Positions 9,257-19,215 of a stretch of DNA of 64,000 bases are shown here, in pieces. Numbering within the stretch: position 1 is the first letter of the stretch; each line of letters starts with the position of its first letter. The DNA comes from Deltaproteobacteria bacterium (GTDB taxonomy: Bacteria > Desulfobacterota > Binatia > UTPRO1), in NCBI GenBank assembly GCA_016200545.1, contig JACQEO010000055.1, forward strand, positions 1 through 64,000, in the 5' to 3' direction. The position numbers and the translations under genes are program-made. The notes beneath the pieces were generated by a model. It saw only the letters and a list, made by a program, of their open reading frames with translations, was not told the origin of the DNA and searched no databases.

Positions 9257-9748
9257 TTGAAGTGCCCCTTTTGTCGCGACCTCGAGAACAAGGTCATCGA
9301 CTCGCGGCTGACGCAGGAAGGCGATGTCATTCGTCGCCGGCGCGAGTGTTTGCAGTGTCAGCGGCGCTTCACCACCTACGAGCGCGCCGAGGAGGCGCTA
9401 CCGATGGTGGTGAAGAAGGACGGCCGGCGCGAGAGCTTCGATCGCATGAAGATCGTCGCCGGCCTCAAGCGCGCGTGCGAGAAGCGCCCGGTCGGCATCG
9501 AGGCGATCGAGGCGGTCGTCGAGCGCATCGGGCGATCGCTTCAGGAGGGCGGCGAGAAAGAGGTGCCGAGCTCGATCGTGGGTGAGGCGGTCATGCGCGA
9601 GCTTCACGGCCTCGACACCGTCGCCTACGTGCGATTTGCCTCCGTGTACCGATCGTTCCAGGACATCGGCGAGTTCATGGAGGAGCTCGAGCAGCTCATC
9701 AAAGAGCGGCGTGGCGACGGACGGCCGCGCAAGCCGCGCCCACGCTGA
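9257..9748 (+). CDS. nrdR: transcriptional repressor NrdR
   Basis: Represses ribonucleotide reductase genes in response to ATP/dATP. The 163-residue protein has an N-terminal zinc ribbon (CPFC near residues 3-6, CLQC near 31-34) and then an ATP-cone ([20 protein letters not shown] onward). The start is a TTG at 9257, giving the canonical MKCPFCRD; no in-frame ATG or GTG precedes it without a stop. The Arg/Pro-rich tail is short. No ribonucleotide reductase gene lies in the window. Confidence 0.93.
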   Translation: MKCPFCRDLENKVIDSRLTQEGDVIRRRRECLQCQRRFTTYERAEEALPMVVKKDGRRESFDRMKIVAGLKRACEKRPVGIEAIEAVVERIGRSLQEGGEKEVPSSIVGEAVMRELHGLDTVAYVRFASVYRSFQDIGEFMEELEQLIKERRGDGRPRKPRPR

Positions 9749-9757
9749 GCGCGGCCG

Positions 9758-10870
9758 ATGCCGGCGCGACGGTTGCGGTCTGAGGAGGACGCGCGCTTCA
9801 TGGCGCGGGCGGTGGTGCTGGCGCGCCGCGGAGTCGGGCGCACGAGCCCGAACCCGCCGGTCGGCGCGGTCGTCGTGCGTGACGGGCGGGTCGTCGGCGA
9901 GGGTTGGCACCGGCGGGCCGGCGGTCCACACGCCGAGGTCGTCGCGCTCCGGTGCGCGGGGAAGGCGGCGCGCGGCGCGACGCTCTACGTGACGCTCGAG
10001 CCGTGCAGCCACTTCGGACGGACGCCACCATGCGCGCGTGCGGTGATCGCCTCCGGTGTCGCGCGCGTCGTGGTCGCCGTCGGGGATCCGAACCCGCGTG
10101 TCCGCGGCCGTGGCTTGCGGGCACTGCGCGCCGCCGGCATCGGCGTCGATGTCGGCGTCATGGCCGCCGAGGCGGGTGAGGTGTCGGCGTGGTTCCGTCA
10201 CTGCGTGGTGCACCGCCGGCCGTACGTGCTGCTGAAGCTCGCCGCGTCGCTCGACGGACGGATCGCCACGGCGGACGGCGAGTCTCGCTGGGTGAGTGGC
10301 GTGGCGGCGCGCCGTTGGGTACACAGGCTCCGCAACCGTGTCGACGCGGTCATGGTCGGTGCCGGAACGGTGCTCGCGGACGACCCGGCACTGACGTGCC
10401 GCATCCGCGGCGGGCGCGATCCGCGACGGGTCGTCGTCGACGGGCGCCTGCGGGTGTCACCGCGGGCGGCGATCTTCCGGCGGCGCTCCGTCGCGCCAAC
10501 GTTGGTCGCGACGACGGTGAGCGCGAGTCCTCGGCGGCGGCGCGCACTCGAGCGAGCCGGTGCCGAGGTGCTGGTGTTTCCCGGCCGCAACGGTCGACTG
10601 CGGATCGGCGCGGTCCTCGCGGCGCTCGCAGTGCGCGGCATCGTGAGCGTGCTCATCGAGGGCGGCGGCGACCTGGCGGCGGCGGCGCTGCGCGAGCGCG
10701 CGATCGATCGCGTGCTCCTCGTCTCGGCGCCGCTCCTCCTCGGCGGCGACGGCCGCGCCACGCTCGGCGCGCTCGGCGTCCGCCGCCTGGCGGGGGCGCC
10801 CCGACTGACACGGGTCACGGTGACGCGACTCGGCCGCGACCTCCTCTGGGACGGAGCGGTGCAATACTAG
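9758..10870 (+). CDS. ribD: bifunctional riboflavin deaminase/reductase
   Basis: Carries out steps two and three of riboflavin synthesis: deamination of the pyrimidine from GTP, then side-chain reduction. In 370 residues the N-terminal deaminase shows HAEVVAL and PCSHFGRTPPC with the zinc ligands, and the C-terminal RibD reductase domain begins around LLKLAASLDGRIATADGESRW (about residue 155). It starts nine bases after nrdR and ends 30 bases before ribBA. The riboflavin synthase gene ribE, normally next, is absent here. Confidence 0.95.
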   Translation: MPARRLRSEEDARFMARAVVLARRGVGRTSPNPPVGAVVVRDGRVVGEGWHRRAGGPHAEVVALRCAGKAARGATLYVTLEPCSHFGRTPPCARAVIASGVARVVVAVGDPNPRVRGRGLRALRAAGIGVDVGVMAAEAGEVSAWFRHCVVHRRPYVLLKLAASLDGRIATADGESRWVSGVAARRWVHRLRNRVDAVMVGAGTVLADDPALTCRIRGGRDPRRVVVDGRLRVSPRAAIFRRRSVAPTLVATTVSASPRRRRALERAGAEVLVFPGRNGRLRIGAVLAALAVRGIVSVLIEGGGDLAAAALRERAIDRVLLVSAPLLLGGDGRATLGALGVRRLAGAPRLTRVTVTRLGRDLLWDGAVQY

Positions 10871-10900
10871 CGCGGAGTCGGTATAGTACGGTTCGATTCC

Positions 10901-12109
10901 ATGTGGACCCCGATCGACGAAATCCTGCCCGACGTGCGCGCCGGGAAGATGGTCCTTCTCGTGGACGAGCGCGAGGGCGGCGACGGCTCGCTGTGTCTCG
11001 CCGCCGAGCGGGTGACCTCGCAGGCGGTGAACTTCCTCGCGGCGCACGCGCGCGGCCTCATCTGCGTCGCCCTCACGGAAGGGCGCATGCGCCATCTCGG
11101 GATTCCGCTGCTTGCGGCGCCATCGTCGTCGCGCCAGCCGACGTTCGGCGCATCGATCGAGGCGCGCCACGGCGTGACCACCGGCATCTCGACCGCGGAC
11201 CGTGCCCGGACGATCGCGGTGACGGTCGCCGACGGGGTGGGTCCCGGCGATCTTTCGATGCCCGGCCACGTCTTCCCGGTGCAGGTGCAGCGCGGCGGCG
11301 TGCTGGCGCGCATACGCCATCCGGAGGCCGCGGTCGACCTCATGCGCCTCGCCGGCCTCAAGCCGGCGGCGGTGTTTTGTACCGTCCTGTGTGAGGACGG
11401 CGCGGTGGCGGGTGCCAACGACCTTGCAGCGCTGGCACGAGACCACGGGATCAAGATGGCGACGTTGGCGCAGCTCGCGGCGTATCGGCTGCGGAGCGAG
11501 CTCCTCGTCGAGCGCACCCTCGAGGCGGACTTCACCAGCGCGAGCGGCGCGACCTACCGCGCCATCGTCTACCGCAACGCCGTCGATCGCCACGAGCACA
11601 TGGCGCTCGTGAAGGGCGTGCTGCGCGCAACGGATCCCGTGCTGGTCCGCGTCCACTCTCAGTGTCTCACCGGTGACGTCTTCGGATCGGAGCGCTGCGA
11701 CTGCGGCGATCAACTGCACCGCGCGATGGAGCTCATCGAGTCGGTGGGGCAGGGCGTGATCGTGTACATGCACCAGGAGGGGCGAGGCATCGGCCTCGCC
11801 AACAAGATCCGCGCCTACGCGCTGCAAGACCGCGGACGCGACACGGTGGAGGCGAACCTCGAGCTCGGCTTCGAGGAGGATCTGCGCGACTACGGCATCA
11901 GTGCCCAGATCCTGCGTGACCTCGGCGTGCGGCGGGTGCGGCTGCTGACGAACAATCCGCGGAAGCTGCGTGGGTTGCAGGCCTATGGCGTCGAGGTCGC
12001 CGAGCGCCTGCCGCTCGAGGTGCCGGCGCGCAGCGGCAACATCGCCTACCTGCGCACGAAGCAGCAGAAGCTCGGCCATCTCTTCAGCGGCCTGAAACTG
12101 ATCAGCTGA
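10901..12109 (+). CDS. ribBA: RibBA: GTP cyclohydrolase II with degenerate RibB half
   Basis: A 402-residue fusion. The C-terminal half is an intact GTP cyclohydrolase II (first step of riboflavin synthesis), with zinc ligands in HSQCLTGDVFGSERCDCG (from about residue 252) and the HQEGRGIGL loop. The N-terminal half aligns with DHBP synthase over its whole length but has lost catalytic signatures: the usual DDEDRENEGDL becomes DEREGGDGSL (residues 22-31), the GHTEA substrate loop becomes RHPEA (139-143), and the Glu of the conserved CE pair is Thr (C160-T161). The RibB activity is therefore doubtful, and another ribB may exist elsewhere. It lies in the ribD-ribBA-ribH run. Confidence 0.9.
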   Translation: MWTPIDEILPDVRAGKMVLLVDEREGGDGSLCLAAERVTSQAVNFLAAHARGLICVALTEGRMRHLGIPLLAAPSSSRQPTFGASIEARHGVTTGISTADRARTIAVTVADGVGPGDLSMPGHVFPVQVQRGGVLARIRHPEAAVDLMRLAGLKPAAVFCTVLCEDGAVAGANDLAALARDHGIKMATLAQLAAYRLRSELLVERTLEADFTSASGATYRAIVYRNAVDRHEHMALVKGVLRATDPVLVRVHSQCLTGDVFGSERCDCGDQLHRAMELIESVGQGVIVYMHQEGRGIGLANKIRAYALQDRGRDTVEANLELGFEEDLRDYGISAQILRDLGVRRVRLLTNNPRKLRGLQAYGVEVAERLPLEVPARSGNIAYLRTKQQKLGHLFSGLKLIS

Positions 12110-12117
12110 CGAGCGCG

Positions 12118-12588
12118 ATGGCGGCGCGCGAGCTCACGGGATCGCTCGACGGGACCGGCATGCGCGTCGGGGTCGTCGTCGCCCGCTTCAACCGGACGGT
12201 AACCGAGGCGCTGCTCGCCGGTGCACTCGAGGCGCTCACGCACCACGGCGTCGCGACGGAGGACATCGTCGTCGTGCACGTGCCCGGCGCCTTCGAGGTG
12301 CCGTTCGCGGCGCGCCGCCTCGCGGGTGCGGGCGTCTACGACGCGCTCGTCTGCCTCGGCGCGGTGGTACGCGGCGAGACGCCGCACTTCGAGTACATCG
12401 CCGCCGAGGTCACGCGCGGCATCGGACGGGTCGTCGAGGATCATCGCCTGCCGATCGCGTTCGGCGTTCTCACCACCGACAGCATCGAGCAGGCGCTCGA
12501 GCGGGCGGGCGCGGGGCACGGCAACAAGGGCTACGAGTCCGCCGTCACCGCGATCGAGATGGCACGGCTCGGCCGGCTCCTGGGATGA
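12118..12588 (+). CDS. ribH: 6,7-dimethyl-8-ribityllumazine synthase
   Basis: Condenses the pyrimidine intermediate with dihydroxybutanone phosphate to lumazine, the penultimate riboflavin step. The 156-residue protein shows the family motifs VPGAFEVPFAARRL (about residues 57-70), CLGAVVRGETPHFEYIA and FGVLTTDSIEQALERAG, and the HGNKGYE segment. It starts eight bases after ribBA and is followed by nusB four bases after its stop, the common ribH-nusB arrangement. Confidence 0.96.
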   Translation: MAARELTGSLDGTGMRVGVVVARFNRTVTEALLAGALEALTHHGVATEDIVVVHVPGAFEVPFAARRLAGAGVYDALVCLGAVVRGETPHFEYIAAEVTRGIGRVVEDHRLPIAFGVLTTDSIEQALERAGAGHGNKGYESAVTAIEMARLGRLLG

Positions 12589-12592
12589 GGCG

Positions 12593-13042
12593 ATGAGCGG
12601 CGCGCGACGGCGGGGACGCGAGCTGGCGCTCCAGGCGCTGTATCAACTGGACGTCACCGGCGGCGAGTCGCGGACGGTGGCCGTCGATCTCTGGCGATAC
12701 TTCGACGAGCCCGAGAGCGCGCCGGCGCCCGACGAGGCGCGCGCGTTTGCGACCGAGCTGGTGTGCGGTGTCCTCGAGGCTCGCGAGCGCGTCGACGGGC
12801 TGATCGCCGCGGCCGCCGAGCATTGGCGGCTCGAGCGCCTGTCGCAGATCGACCGCAACATCCTGCGTATCGGGGCCTACGAGCTGCTCTGCCGTCCCGA
12901 TGTGCCGGCGAGCGTTGCGATCGACGAGGCGATCGAGATCGCCAAACGCTTCGGCAGCGACGACTCGGGGACGTTCGTGAACGGCGTCCTCGACCACGTT
13001 GCGACCGTCGTCGGCGTGAAGGAGCGGCGGCGCGCGCCGTAA
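12593..13042 (+). CDS. nusB: transcription antitermination factor NusB
   Basis: Binds boxA RNA with S10 to support antitermination, chiefly of rRNA operons. From the ATG at 12593 the protein has 149 residues, begins MSGARRRGRELALQALYQLD, and contains the conserved block LSQIDRNILRIGAYELL and PASVAIDEAIEIAKRFG. The frame is open upstream inside ribH but that part is not NusB-like. Confidence 0.95.
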   Translation: MSGARRRGRELALQALYQLDVTGGESRTVAVDLWRYFDEPESAPAPDEARAFATELVCGVLEARERVDGLIAAAAEHWRLERLSQIDRNILRIGAYELLCRPDVPASVAIDEAIEIAKRFGSDDSGTFVNGVLDHVATVVGVKERRRAP

Positions 13043-13051
13043 CGGACGTCG

Positions 13052-15583
13052 ATGGAGCCACGGTACGATCCCCGGACCGTCGAGGAGCGCTGGCAGGCGC
13101 GGTGGGCGGAGCGGCGCGTCCACGCCGCGTCGGCCGACCCGAGCCGCCGGAAATTTTACTGCCTCGAGATGTTCCCGTATCCGTCCGGGCGCATCCACAT
13201 GGGTCATGTCCGCAACTACACGATCGGCGATGTCGTCGCCCGTCAACGACGCATGCGCGGCTTCAACGTCCTCCACCCGATCGGTTGGGACGCGTTCGGC
13301 CTTCCCGCGGAGAACGCGGCGATCGAGCGCGGCATCCACCCCGCGGTGTGGACGCGCGACAACATCGAGTACATGCGCGGGCAGCTGCGGCGCATGGGCT
13401 TCAGCTACGACTGGAGTCGTGAGCTCGCCACCTGCCATCCGCGCTACTACCGCTGGGAGCAGGAGTTCTTCCTCGCCATGCTCGACCGCGGGCTGGCGTA
13501 CCGGCGGACGTCCGTCGTCAACTGGTGTGCCCGCTGCCAGACGGTGCTCGCCAACGAGCAGGTGGAGGACGGGCGGTGCTGGCGCTGCGAGTCGGTCGTC
13601 GGAAAGCGCGAGCTCGAGCAGTGGTTCCTGCGCATCACCGCCTACGCCGACGAGCTGCTTGCGGGCTGCGACACGCTCGTCGGCTGGCCGGAGAAGGTCC
13701 TCACGATGCAGCGGAACTGGATCGGCAAGAGCGTCGGCACCGATCTCACGTTCCCGCTCGCCGATCGCGAGGGCGGTGTCACGGTGTTCACGACGCGACC
13801 CGACACCGTGTTCGGTGCCACCTTCGTGAGCGTCGCCGTCGAGCACCCGCTGGTGGCCGTGCTGTCCGCGGGGACACCGGAGGAAGGCGCGGTCGCGGAG
13901 TTCGTGCGGCGCGTGCGCGCGCAGTCCTCGACGGAGCGCGCCGAGGGAAAGGACGGGATCTTCGTCGGCTCCTATTGCCGCAATCCCTTCACAGGCGCGC
14001 GCCTCCCGATCTACGCGGCGAGCTTCGTGCTGATGGGCTACGGTGCCGGAGCGGTGATGGCGGTGCCCTGCCATGATCAGCGTGACTTCGAGTTCGCACG
14101 GGCGCACGCTGTGCCGATGCGCGTCGTCGTGCAGCCGGAGGATACGCCGCTGCTCGATCCGGGCCGAATGGAAGCGGCGTACGTCGGGCCGGGACGCCTC
14201 GTCGGCTCGGGACAGTTCGACGGCCTGCCGAGCGAGGAAGCGAAGCAGCGGATCACCGCCGCCGCCGAGGCGGGCGGCTTCGGCAAGGCGACGACGCAAT
14301 ACCGCCTGCGTGACTGGGGCGTCTCGCGCCAGCGCTACTGGGGCGCACCGATCCCGGTCGTCTACTGCGATCGCTGCGGCGTCGTAGCGGTATGCCGCAG
14401 CGACCTCCCAATCGTCCTGCCGACGGATGTCGAGCTCTCCGGCACCGGCGGCTCGCCGCTCGCCAAGCTCGAGCGCTTCGTGCGCACGACCTGCCCGCAG
14501 TGCGACGGCCCGGCGCGCCGCGAGACCGACACGTTCGACACCTTCGTCGAGTCCTCGTGGTACTTCCTTCGCTATACGTCGCCGAACGACGACACGCGAC
14601 CCTTCGATCGCGACGCGCTCGCGTACTGGCTACCCGTCGACCAGTACATCGGCGGCGTCGAGCACGCCGTGCTGCACCTCCTGTACGCGCGCTTCTTCAC
14701 CATGGCCCTCCGCGATCTCGGCTACACCGGCGCGCCGAATTCCGCTGCCGCGTTGAGCGAGCCGTTCGTCAACCTGCTGACCCAAGGCATGATCATCAAA
14801 GACGGCGCCAAGATGAGTAAGTCGAAGGGCAACACCGTAGAGCCCGACTATCTCATCCAGCGTTACGGCGCGGATTCGGCGCGGCTCTTCTCGATCTTCG
14901 CCGCGCCGCCCGAACGCGACCTCGACTGGAGCGATCAGGGCATCGAGGGCGCGTCGCGGTTTCTCCACCGGCTGTGGCGCATCGTCGCGCGCGGGCAGAG
15001 GTGGCTCGTCGACGCGTACGGCGCCGGTGCCGCTGCGGAGGTGGCGGGCGCGAACCCGACCGCCACCGGCGATGGCGCGGAGGAGGCGCGGGCGCTGCGG
15101 CGCCTGACGCATCGGACGATCGCGCGGGTCACCGAGGACGTCGAACGCCGCCAGCACTTCAACACTGCGATCGCGGCGGTGATGGAGCTGGTCAACGGCT
15201 ACGCCGAGCTCCTCCAGGAGATGCCGCCCGCGGATCCTGCGCTGCGCGCCGCAGTCGCCGAGGCCGTCGCGAGGACGCTCGTGCTCCTCGCTCCGTTCGT
15301 TCCCCACATCGCGAGCGAGCTCTGGGAGGGCATCGGCGGCGGCGAGCTCGACGCGGTGCCGTGGCCGGCCGTCGACGAGCGCGCGCTCGCCGAAGACGTC
15401 GTGGAAATGGTCGTGCAGGTAAACGGCAAAGTGCGAGCGCGCTTCTCCGTCGCGCCCGATACGTCGGAAGACGCCGTCCTCTCGCAGGCGCTCGCCGACG
15501 AGCGCGTGCAGGCGCAGATCAGCGGCAAGCCGATCCGCAAGACGCTCGTCGTTCCCGGACGGCTCGTCAGCATCGTGGTTTGA
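13052..15583 (+). CDS. leuS: leucyl-tRNA synthetase
   Basis: Charges tRNA-Leu with leucine. The 843-residue class Ia enzyme has the HIGH-type motif as HMGHVRNY (about residue 50), the CP1 editing domain ([16 protein letters not shown] region, about residue 250), zinc-like Cys pairs in CARC and CWRC, and KMSKSKGN near residue 588, followed by the anticodon-binding helical domain. It lies nine bases after nusB and one base before lptE. Confidence 0.97.
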   Translation: MEPRYDPRTVEERWQARWAERRVHAASADPSRRKFYCLEMFPYPSGRIHMGHVRNYTIGDVVARQRRMRGFNVLHPIGWDAFGLPAENAAIERGIHPAVWTRDNIEYMRGQLRRMGFSYDWSRELATCHPRYYRWEQEFFLAMLDRGLAYRRTSVVNWCARCQTVLANEQVEDGRCWRCESVVGKRELEQWFLRITAYADELLAGCDTLVGWPEKVLTMQRNWIGKSVGTDLTFPLADREGGVTVFTTRPDTVFGATFVSVAVEHPLVAVLSAGTPEEGAVAEFVRRVRAQSSTERAEGKDGIFVGSYCRNPFTGARLPIYAASFVLMGYGAGAVMAVPCHDQRDFEFARAHAVPMRVVVQPEDTPLLDPGRMEAAYVGPGRLVGSGQFDGLPSEEAKQRITAAAEAGGFGKATTQYRLRDWGVSRQRYWGAPIPVVYCDRCGVVAVCRSDLPIVLPTDVELSGTGGSPLAKLERFVRTTCPQCDGPARRETDTFDTFVESSWYFLRYTSPNDDTRPFDRDALAYWLPVDQYIGGVEHAVLHLLYARFFTMALRDLGYTGAPNSAAALSEPFVNLLTQGMIIKDGAKMSKSKGNTVEPDYLIQRYGADSARLFSIFAAPPERDLDWSDQGIEGASRFLHRLWRIVARGQRWLVDAYGAGAAAEVAGANPTATGDGAEEARALRRLTHRTIARVTEDVERRQHFNTAIAAVMELVNGYAELLQEMPPADPALRAAVAEAVARTLVLLAPFVPHIASELWEGIGGGELDAVPWPAVDERALAEDVVEMVVQVNGKVRARFSVAPDTSEDAVLSQALADERVQAQISGKPIRKTLVVPGRLVSIVV

Positions 15584-15584
15584 C

Positions 15585-16184
15585 GTGCGCCGCTTCGGAT
15601 CCCGCTTTTGCGCAGCGGTGCTCGGCGTCATGACCGCCGGCGCGGGCTGTGGCTACCACTTCAGCGGCGGCGGCCGGGCCTTCGCGCCGGAGCTCCACAC
15701 CATCGGCGTCGAGGCGCTCGCCAACGACACGCGTGAGGCGGGGGTCGAGAAGCGCGTCGCGCTGGCGATCGAGCGGGAGTTCGCGATGCGCGGACCCTTC
15801 CACATCGCCTCGACTCCGTCCGAAGGCGACGTCGTGCTCTCCGGGACCGTTCGTCAGGCGGTGGATCGCCCGGTCGCGTTCAACAGCAAGGACGAGGTGC
15901 TCACGTACCAGACGGTTCTGACGCTCGATCTCGAGCTGCGGCGGCACGACACCGGCGCGCTCCTCTGGCAGGCCAAGGGCTTGCGGGAGACCGGCGACTT
16001 CGAGTCGGTGGCGTCCGTCATCGTCACCACCTCCTCGGACTTCCGGAGCTCGACCTTGAACGCGGAGGATCTCGGGGCGTTCACCGACATCCAGCTCGCC
16101 GAGAGCCGCCGCCGGCAGACGATCGATCGCATCCTCCAATCGCTGGCGCACGACGTCTACGACCAGATCATGGAGGACTTCTGA
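15585..16184 (+). CDS. lptE: LPS-assembly lipoprotein LptE
   Basis: Outer-membrane lipoprotein that plugs and helps assemble the LptD channel delivering LPS to the surface. The 199-residue protein has an N-terminal signal peptide ending in a lipobox (TAGAGC, Cys about residue 22) and then CGYHFSGGG, the usual LptE start. The downstream beta-rich segment (VEALANDTREAGVEKRVALA) fits the family. The start is GTG. Its place between leuS and holA is the classical gene order and supports the call. Confidence 0.9.
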   Translation: MRRFGSRFCAAVLGVMTAGAGCGYHFSGGGRAFAPELHTIGVEALANDTREAGVEKRVALAIEREFAMRGPFHIASTPSEGDVVLSGTVRQAVDRPVAFNSKDEVLTYQTVLTLDLELRRHDTGALLWQAKGLRETGDFESVASVIVTTSSDFRSSTLNAEDLGAFTDIQLAESRRRQTIDRILQSLAHDVYDQIMEDF

Positions 16185-16186
16185 CG

Positions 16187-17209
16187 GTGGCCGCCGCGCC
16201 GCCGCCGCTCTACGTGCTGATGGAAGAGCGGCGTGGTGCGTTCGACGGCCTGCGCGCCGATCGCGCGCTCGTCGAGATCCGCCGCGGCCTCGAGCGCGAG
16301 CAGGGAAGCGTCGCGGTGCTCGGCTATCACGGCGCCGACTGCGACCCGGACGCGGTCGCGGACGCGATCGAGACGCCCTCGCTCTTCGGTACCCGCACCT
16401 TACTCGTGCTGCGCGGTGCCGAGTCGCTCGGCGAGCGGGGGCAGGAGCGCCTGGTGCGCGCGCTCGAGCGGCAAGCACCGCAGGTGACGGTCGCGATCGT
16501 GGCGCACGGCGGCGATCAGCGGCGCCGCTTGTTCGTTCGCTGTCGCGACCTCGGTCGTCGCGTGCCGGTCGATCATCCGCGAGCCGGCGAGATGGGGGAG
16601 TGGGCGGAGCGCTTCGCGCGCGAGCGGGGACGGCGACTCGACGACGACGCGCGCGTGCTCCTCCTCGAGTGTGTGGGACGCGACCTGCTTCTGCTCGCGA
16701 GCGAGCTCGACAAGCTCGCGGCGGCCGTGCCGGGGGAGCGGGCGATCAGCGGCGCCGACGTGCTGCGCGTGAGCGCCCCGGGCCGCGAGCATGGGACCTT
16801 CGAGATGACCGACGCCGTGTGCGTGCGCGATGCGGCGCGTGCCAGCCGCCTCCTCGGGCAGGCGCTCGACGAGGGCGCGCAGCCGATCGCGGTGATCGGC
16901 GCGCTCGCGGCAACGTTGAAACCGATCTTGGCCGGCGCCGAGCTGGTGGCACGCGGCCGGCGGCCCGAGGAGGCCGAGCGTGCGATCGGGCTCAATCCAT
17001 ACCAGCGACGTGCGGTTCAACAGGGGCTGCGGGCGTACCGCGCGGGGGAGCTCCGACGCGCGCTCCTGCGCCTCGCGGAGATCGACCTCACGATCAAGAC
17101 CGGGACGGGTGACGGGCGTGCGATGCTGGAGGACTGGCTGCTCGGCCTGTGCGTGCGCCGCTCCGGCGGCCGCCGCGCCACCCCGACGCCCACGGCCGTA
17201 CGGGCGTGA
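16187..17209 (+). CDS. holA: DNA polymerase III delta subunit
   Basis: The clamp-loader subunit that opens the beta sliding clamp. The 340-residue protein (GTG start) has the expected divergent AAA+ fold: YVLMEERRGAFDGLRADRAL at the N-terminus, SLFGTRTLLVLRGAESLGE in the first domain, and LASELDKLAAAVPG and AVQQGLRAYRAGELRRALL in the helical domains. It follows lptE after two bases and converges on rpsT. Confidence 0.9.
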   Translation: MAAAPPPLYVLMEERRGAFDGLRADRALVEIRRGLEREQGSVAVLGYHGADCDPDAVADAIETPSLFGTRTLLVLRGAESLGERGQERLVRALERQAPQVTVAIVAHGGDQRRRLFVRCRDLGRRVPVDHPRAGEMGEWAERFARERGRRLDDDARVLLLECVGRDLLLLASELDKLAAAVPGERAISGADVLRVSAPGREHGTFEMTDAVCVRDAARASRLLGQALDEGAQPIAVIGALAATLKPILAGAELVARGRRPEEAERAIGLNPYQRRAVQQGLRAYRAGELRRALLRLAEIDLTIKTGTGDGRAMLEDWLLGLCVRRSGGRRATPTPTAVRA

Positions 17210-17260
17210 GCGTCGGCGGGGGGCGTGGTGGAGGAGGGTCGGCGACCAGCGCGCGGCGCG

Positions 17261-17536
17261 CTACGAGGACGGAGCGAGCAGGGTCCGCACCGCGCGTGTC
17301 AGGCGTGAGATCTTACGGGACGCGGTATTGCGGTGGAGGACGCCCTTGGTGACGGCCTTGTCGATGGCGCGCGCGGCGCTTTGCAGCTGTTCGCTCGCTT
17401 CGCTGGCGTTGCGCACGTCGATCGATTCGCGGACGCGCTTCACGAAAGTGCGGACGCGCGAGCGGATCGCCTGATTACGGGCATGCCGCTTGATGCTTTG
17501 ACGGTGGCGCTTCTGCGCCGATGGGTGCTTGTTCAT
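17261..17536 (-). CDS. rpsT: 30S ribosomal protein S20
   Basis: A 91-residue basic protein of the small subunit, starting MNKHPSAQKRHRQSIKRHAR at 17536, with the internal block AIDKAVTKGVLHRNTASRKISRL typical of S20. The frame is open 13 codons further upstream, but that part is not conserved. It is divergent from murJ with only 38 bases between them, an arrangement common in proteobacteria. Confidence 0.96.
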   Translation of the reverse strand: MNKHPSAQKRHRQSIKRHARNQAIRSRVRTFVKRVRESIDVRNASEASEQLQSAARAIDKAVTKGVLHRNTASRKISRLTRAVRTLLAPSS

Positions 17537-17574
17537 CGGGGTCGCTTTGATACCAGCCGCCCCGCGGCCCGTCA

Positions 17575-19215
17575 ATGAGCGAGCGCCGCGAAATCACGCG
17601 CGCCGCGGGGACCGTCGGCCTCTTGACCGTGGTGTCGCGCGTCACCGGGTTGGTGCGGGACGCGGTGGTGAGCGCACTCTTCGGCGCCGGTCTCGCCGCC
17701 GACGCGTTCTTCGTCGCGTACCGCATTCCGAACCTGCTCCGCCGCCTGGTCGGGGAAGGCGCGGCGAGTGCCGCGTTCATTCCGGTCCTCACCGACTATC
17801 ACGGCCGCCGCGGCCGCGCCGAGGCGGATCACGCGGCGCGCGTGCTCTTTACGGTGATGGCCGCCGTGCTGACGACGCTCGCCGCCGCCGGCATGCTGCT
17901 CGCGGGGCCGTTGACGGCGACCTTCGCCCCAGGCTTCGCCGCCACGCCGGAAAAGCTCGCGCTCGCGATCCGTCTCACGCGCCTGGTCTTCCCGTACCTC
18001 GTGTTCATCGGCCTCGTGGCGGTGGCGATGGGAGTCTTGAACGCGCTCCGCGACTTCACTGCGCCGGCGCTCTCGCCCGTCGTGTTGAACGTCGTGATCG
18101 TCGCCAGCGCGCTCGCGTTGACGCGCTGGATCGGCGTCTACAGCCTCGCCGTCGGCATCCTCCTCGGGGGCTTGGCGCAGCTTCTCGTGCAGGTGCCGGC
18201 GCTGCGTCGCATGGGAGTACCGCTCAGCCCGTGCTGGGAGCCGCGGCATCCCGCGGTCGCCCGCGTCGGCGCCCTCATGATCCCGACGCTGTTCGGCTCC
18301 GCCGTCTATCAACTGAACGTCCTCGTCAACACCATGTTCGCGTCGTTGCTGCCGGCAGGCAGCATCTCGTTCCTCTGGTACGCCGAGCGGCTCTTCGAGT
18401 TTCCGCTCGGGGTGTTCGCGGTGGCGCTCAGCACCGCCGCGCTGCCGAGTTTCTCGGCGCTCGCGCAGCGCGACCCACGGGAGTTCCGCGACACCGTCGC
18501 GTTCGCGCTGCGGCTGGTGAACGTGATCGCGCTGCCGGCGTCGGTCGGGCTCATGGTCACCGCCGAGCCGCTCACGTCGGTGCTCTTCCAGCGCGGAGCA
18601 TTCGGCGCGCATGCGGCTGAGGAGACCGCGCTCGCCGTGCGCTGCTTCGCCGTCGGGCTCTGGTCGGTGGCGTCGGTGCGCATGCTCGTGCCGGCCTTCT
18701 ACGCGCTCGAGGACACCCGCAGCCCGGTCGTGGCGGCAGCGGGAGCGTTCGTTGCGAACCTGGTCGGCATCGCGCTCTTCGCCGGGCCGCTGACGTCGCC
18801 CGGCGGCTCCGGGCCGGGAGCGTTCCTCGCCGCCGTCACGGTGAGCACGTCGCTGCTCCACCTGCGCCACGGCGGCCTGGCGCTCGCGACCTCATTTGCC
18901 GGCACCGTCAACCTCTTGCTGCTCTGTCTCGCGTACCGCTGGCGGGTCGGTGCGTTTCCCTGGGGCGCCTGGCTCGGGTCGGCGCTGCGCACGGGAACGG
19001 CGGCGCTCGTCATGGTGCCGATCGTGCGGGCGATCACGACACGTGTCGCGTGGTTCAGCGGCACCGTCCCGTTGGCGGCGCGCGCCGCATGGCTGGTACT
19101 GGCGGTCGCGGCGGGCACGGCCGCCTTCGTGGTCGCGCTGGCAGCGATCGGCGGCCCGGAAGCGGTCGCGTTGCGGAGCGCGCTGCGCCGCCGCCTCTCG
19201 CGTGCCCGCGCCTAG
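17575..19215 (+). CDS. murJ: lipid II flippase MurJ
   Basis: Flips the peptidoglycan precursor lipid II across the inner membrane. The 546-residue protein is built of about 14 hydrophobic helices. The N-terminal segment contains SRVTGLVRDAVVSALFGAG and ADAFFVAYRIPNLLRRLVGEG with the Arg residues found in the MurJ cavity. It reads convergently into mazG with a four-base overlap of the 3' ends. Confidence 0.95.
   Translation: MSERREITRAAGTVGLLTVVSRVTGLVRDAVVSALFGAGLAADAFFVAYRIPNLLRRLVGEGAASAAFIPVLTDYHGRRGRAEADHAARVLFTVMAAVLTTLAAAGMLLAGPLTATFAPGFAATPEKLALAIRLTRLVFPYLVFIGLVAVAMGVLNALRDFTAPALSPVVLNVVIVASALALTRWIGVYSLAVGILLGGLAQLLVQVPALRRMGVPLSPCWEPRHPAVARVGALMIPTLFGSAVYQLNVLVNTMFASLLPAGSISFLWYAERLFEFPLGVFAVALSTAALPSFSALAQRDPREFRDTVAFALRLVNVIALPASVGLMVTAEPLTSVLFQRGAFGAHAAEETALAVRCFAVGLWSVASVRMLVPAFYALEDTRSPVVAAAGAFVANLVGIALFAGPLTSPGGSGPGAFLAAVTVSTSLLHLRHGGLALATSFAGTVNLLLLCLAYRWRVGAFPWGAWLGSALRTGTAALVMVPIVRAITTRVAWFSGTVPLAARAAWLVLAVAAGTAAFVVALAAIGGPEAVALRSALRRRLSRARA

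Noticed and set aside
9197..10900. FMN riboswitch before riboflavin genes
   Set aside because: The gaps before nrdR, ribD and ribBA are too short for the element, and no RFN-like pattern is seen.
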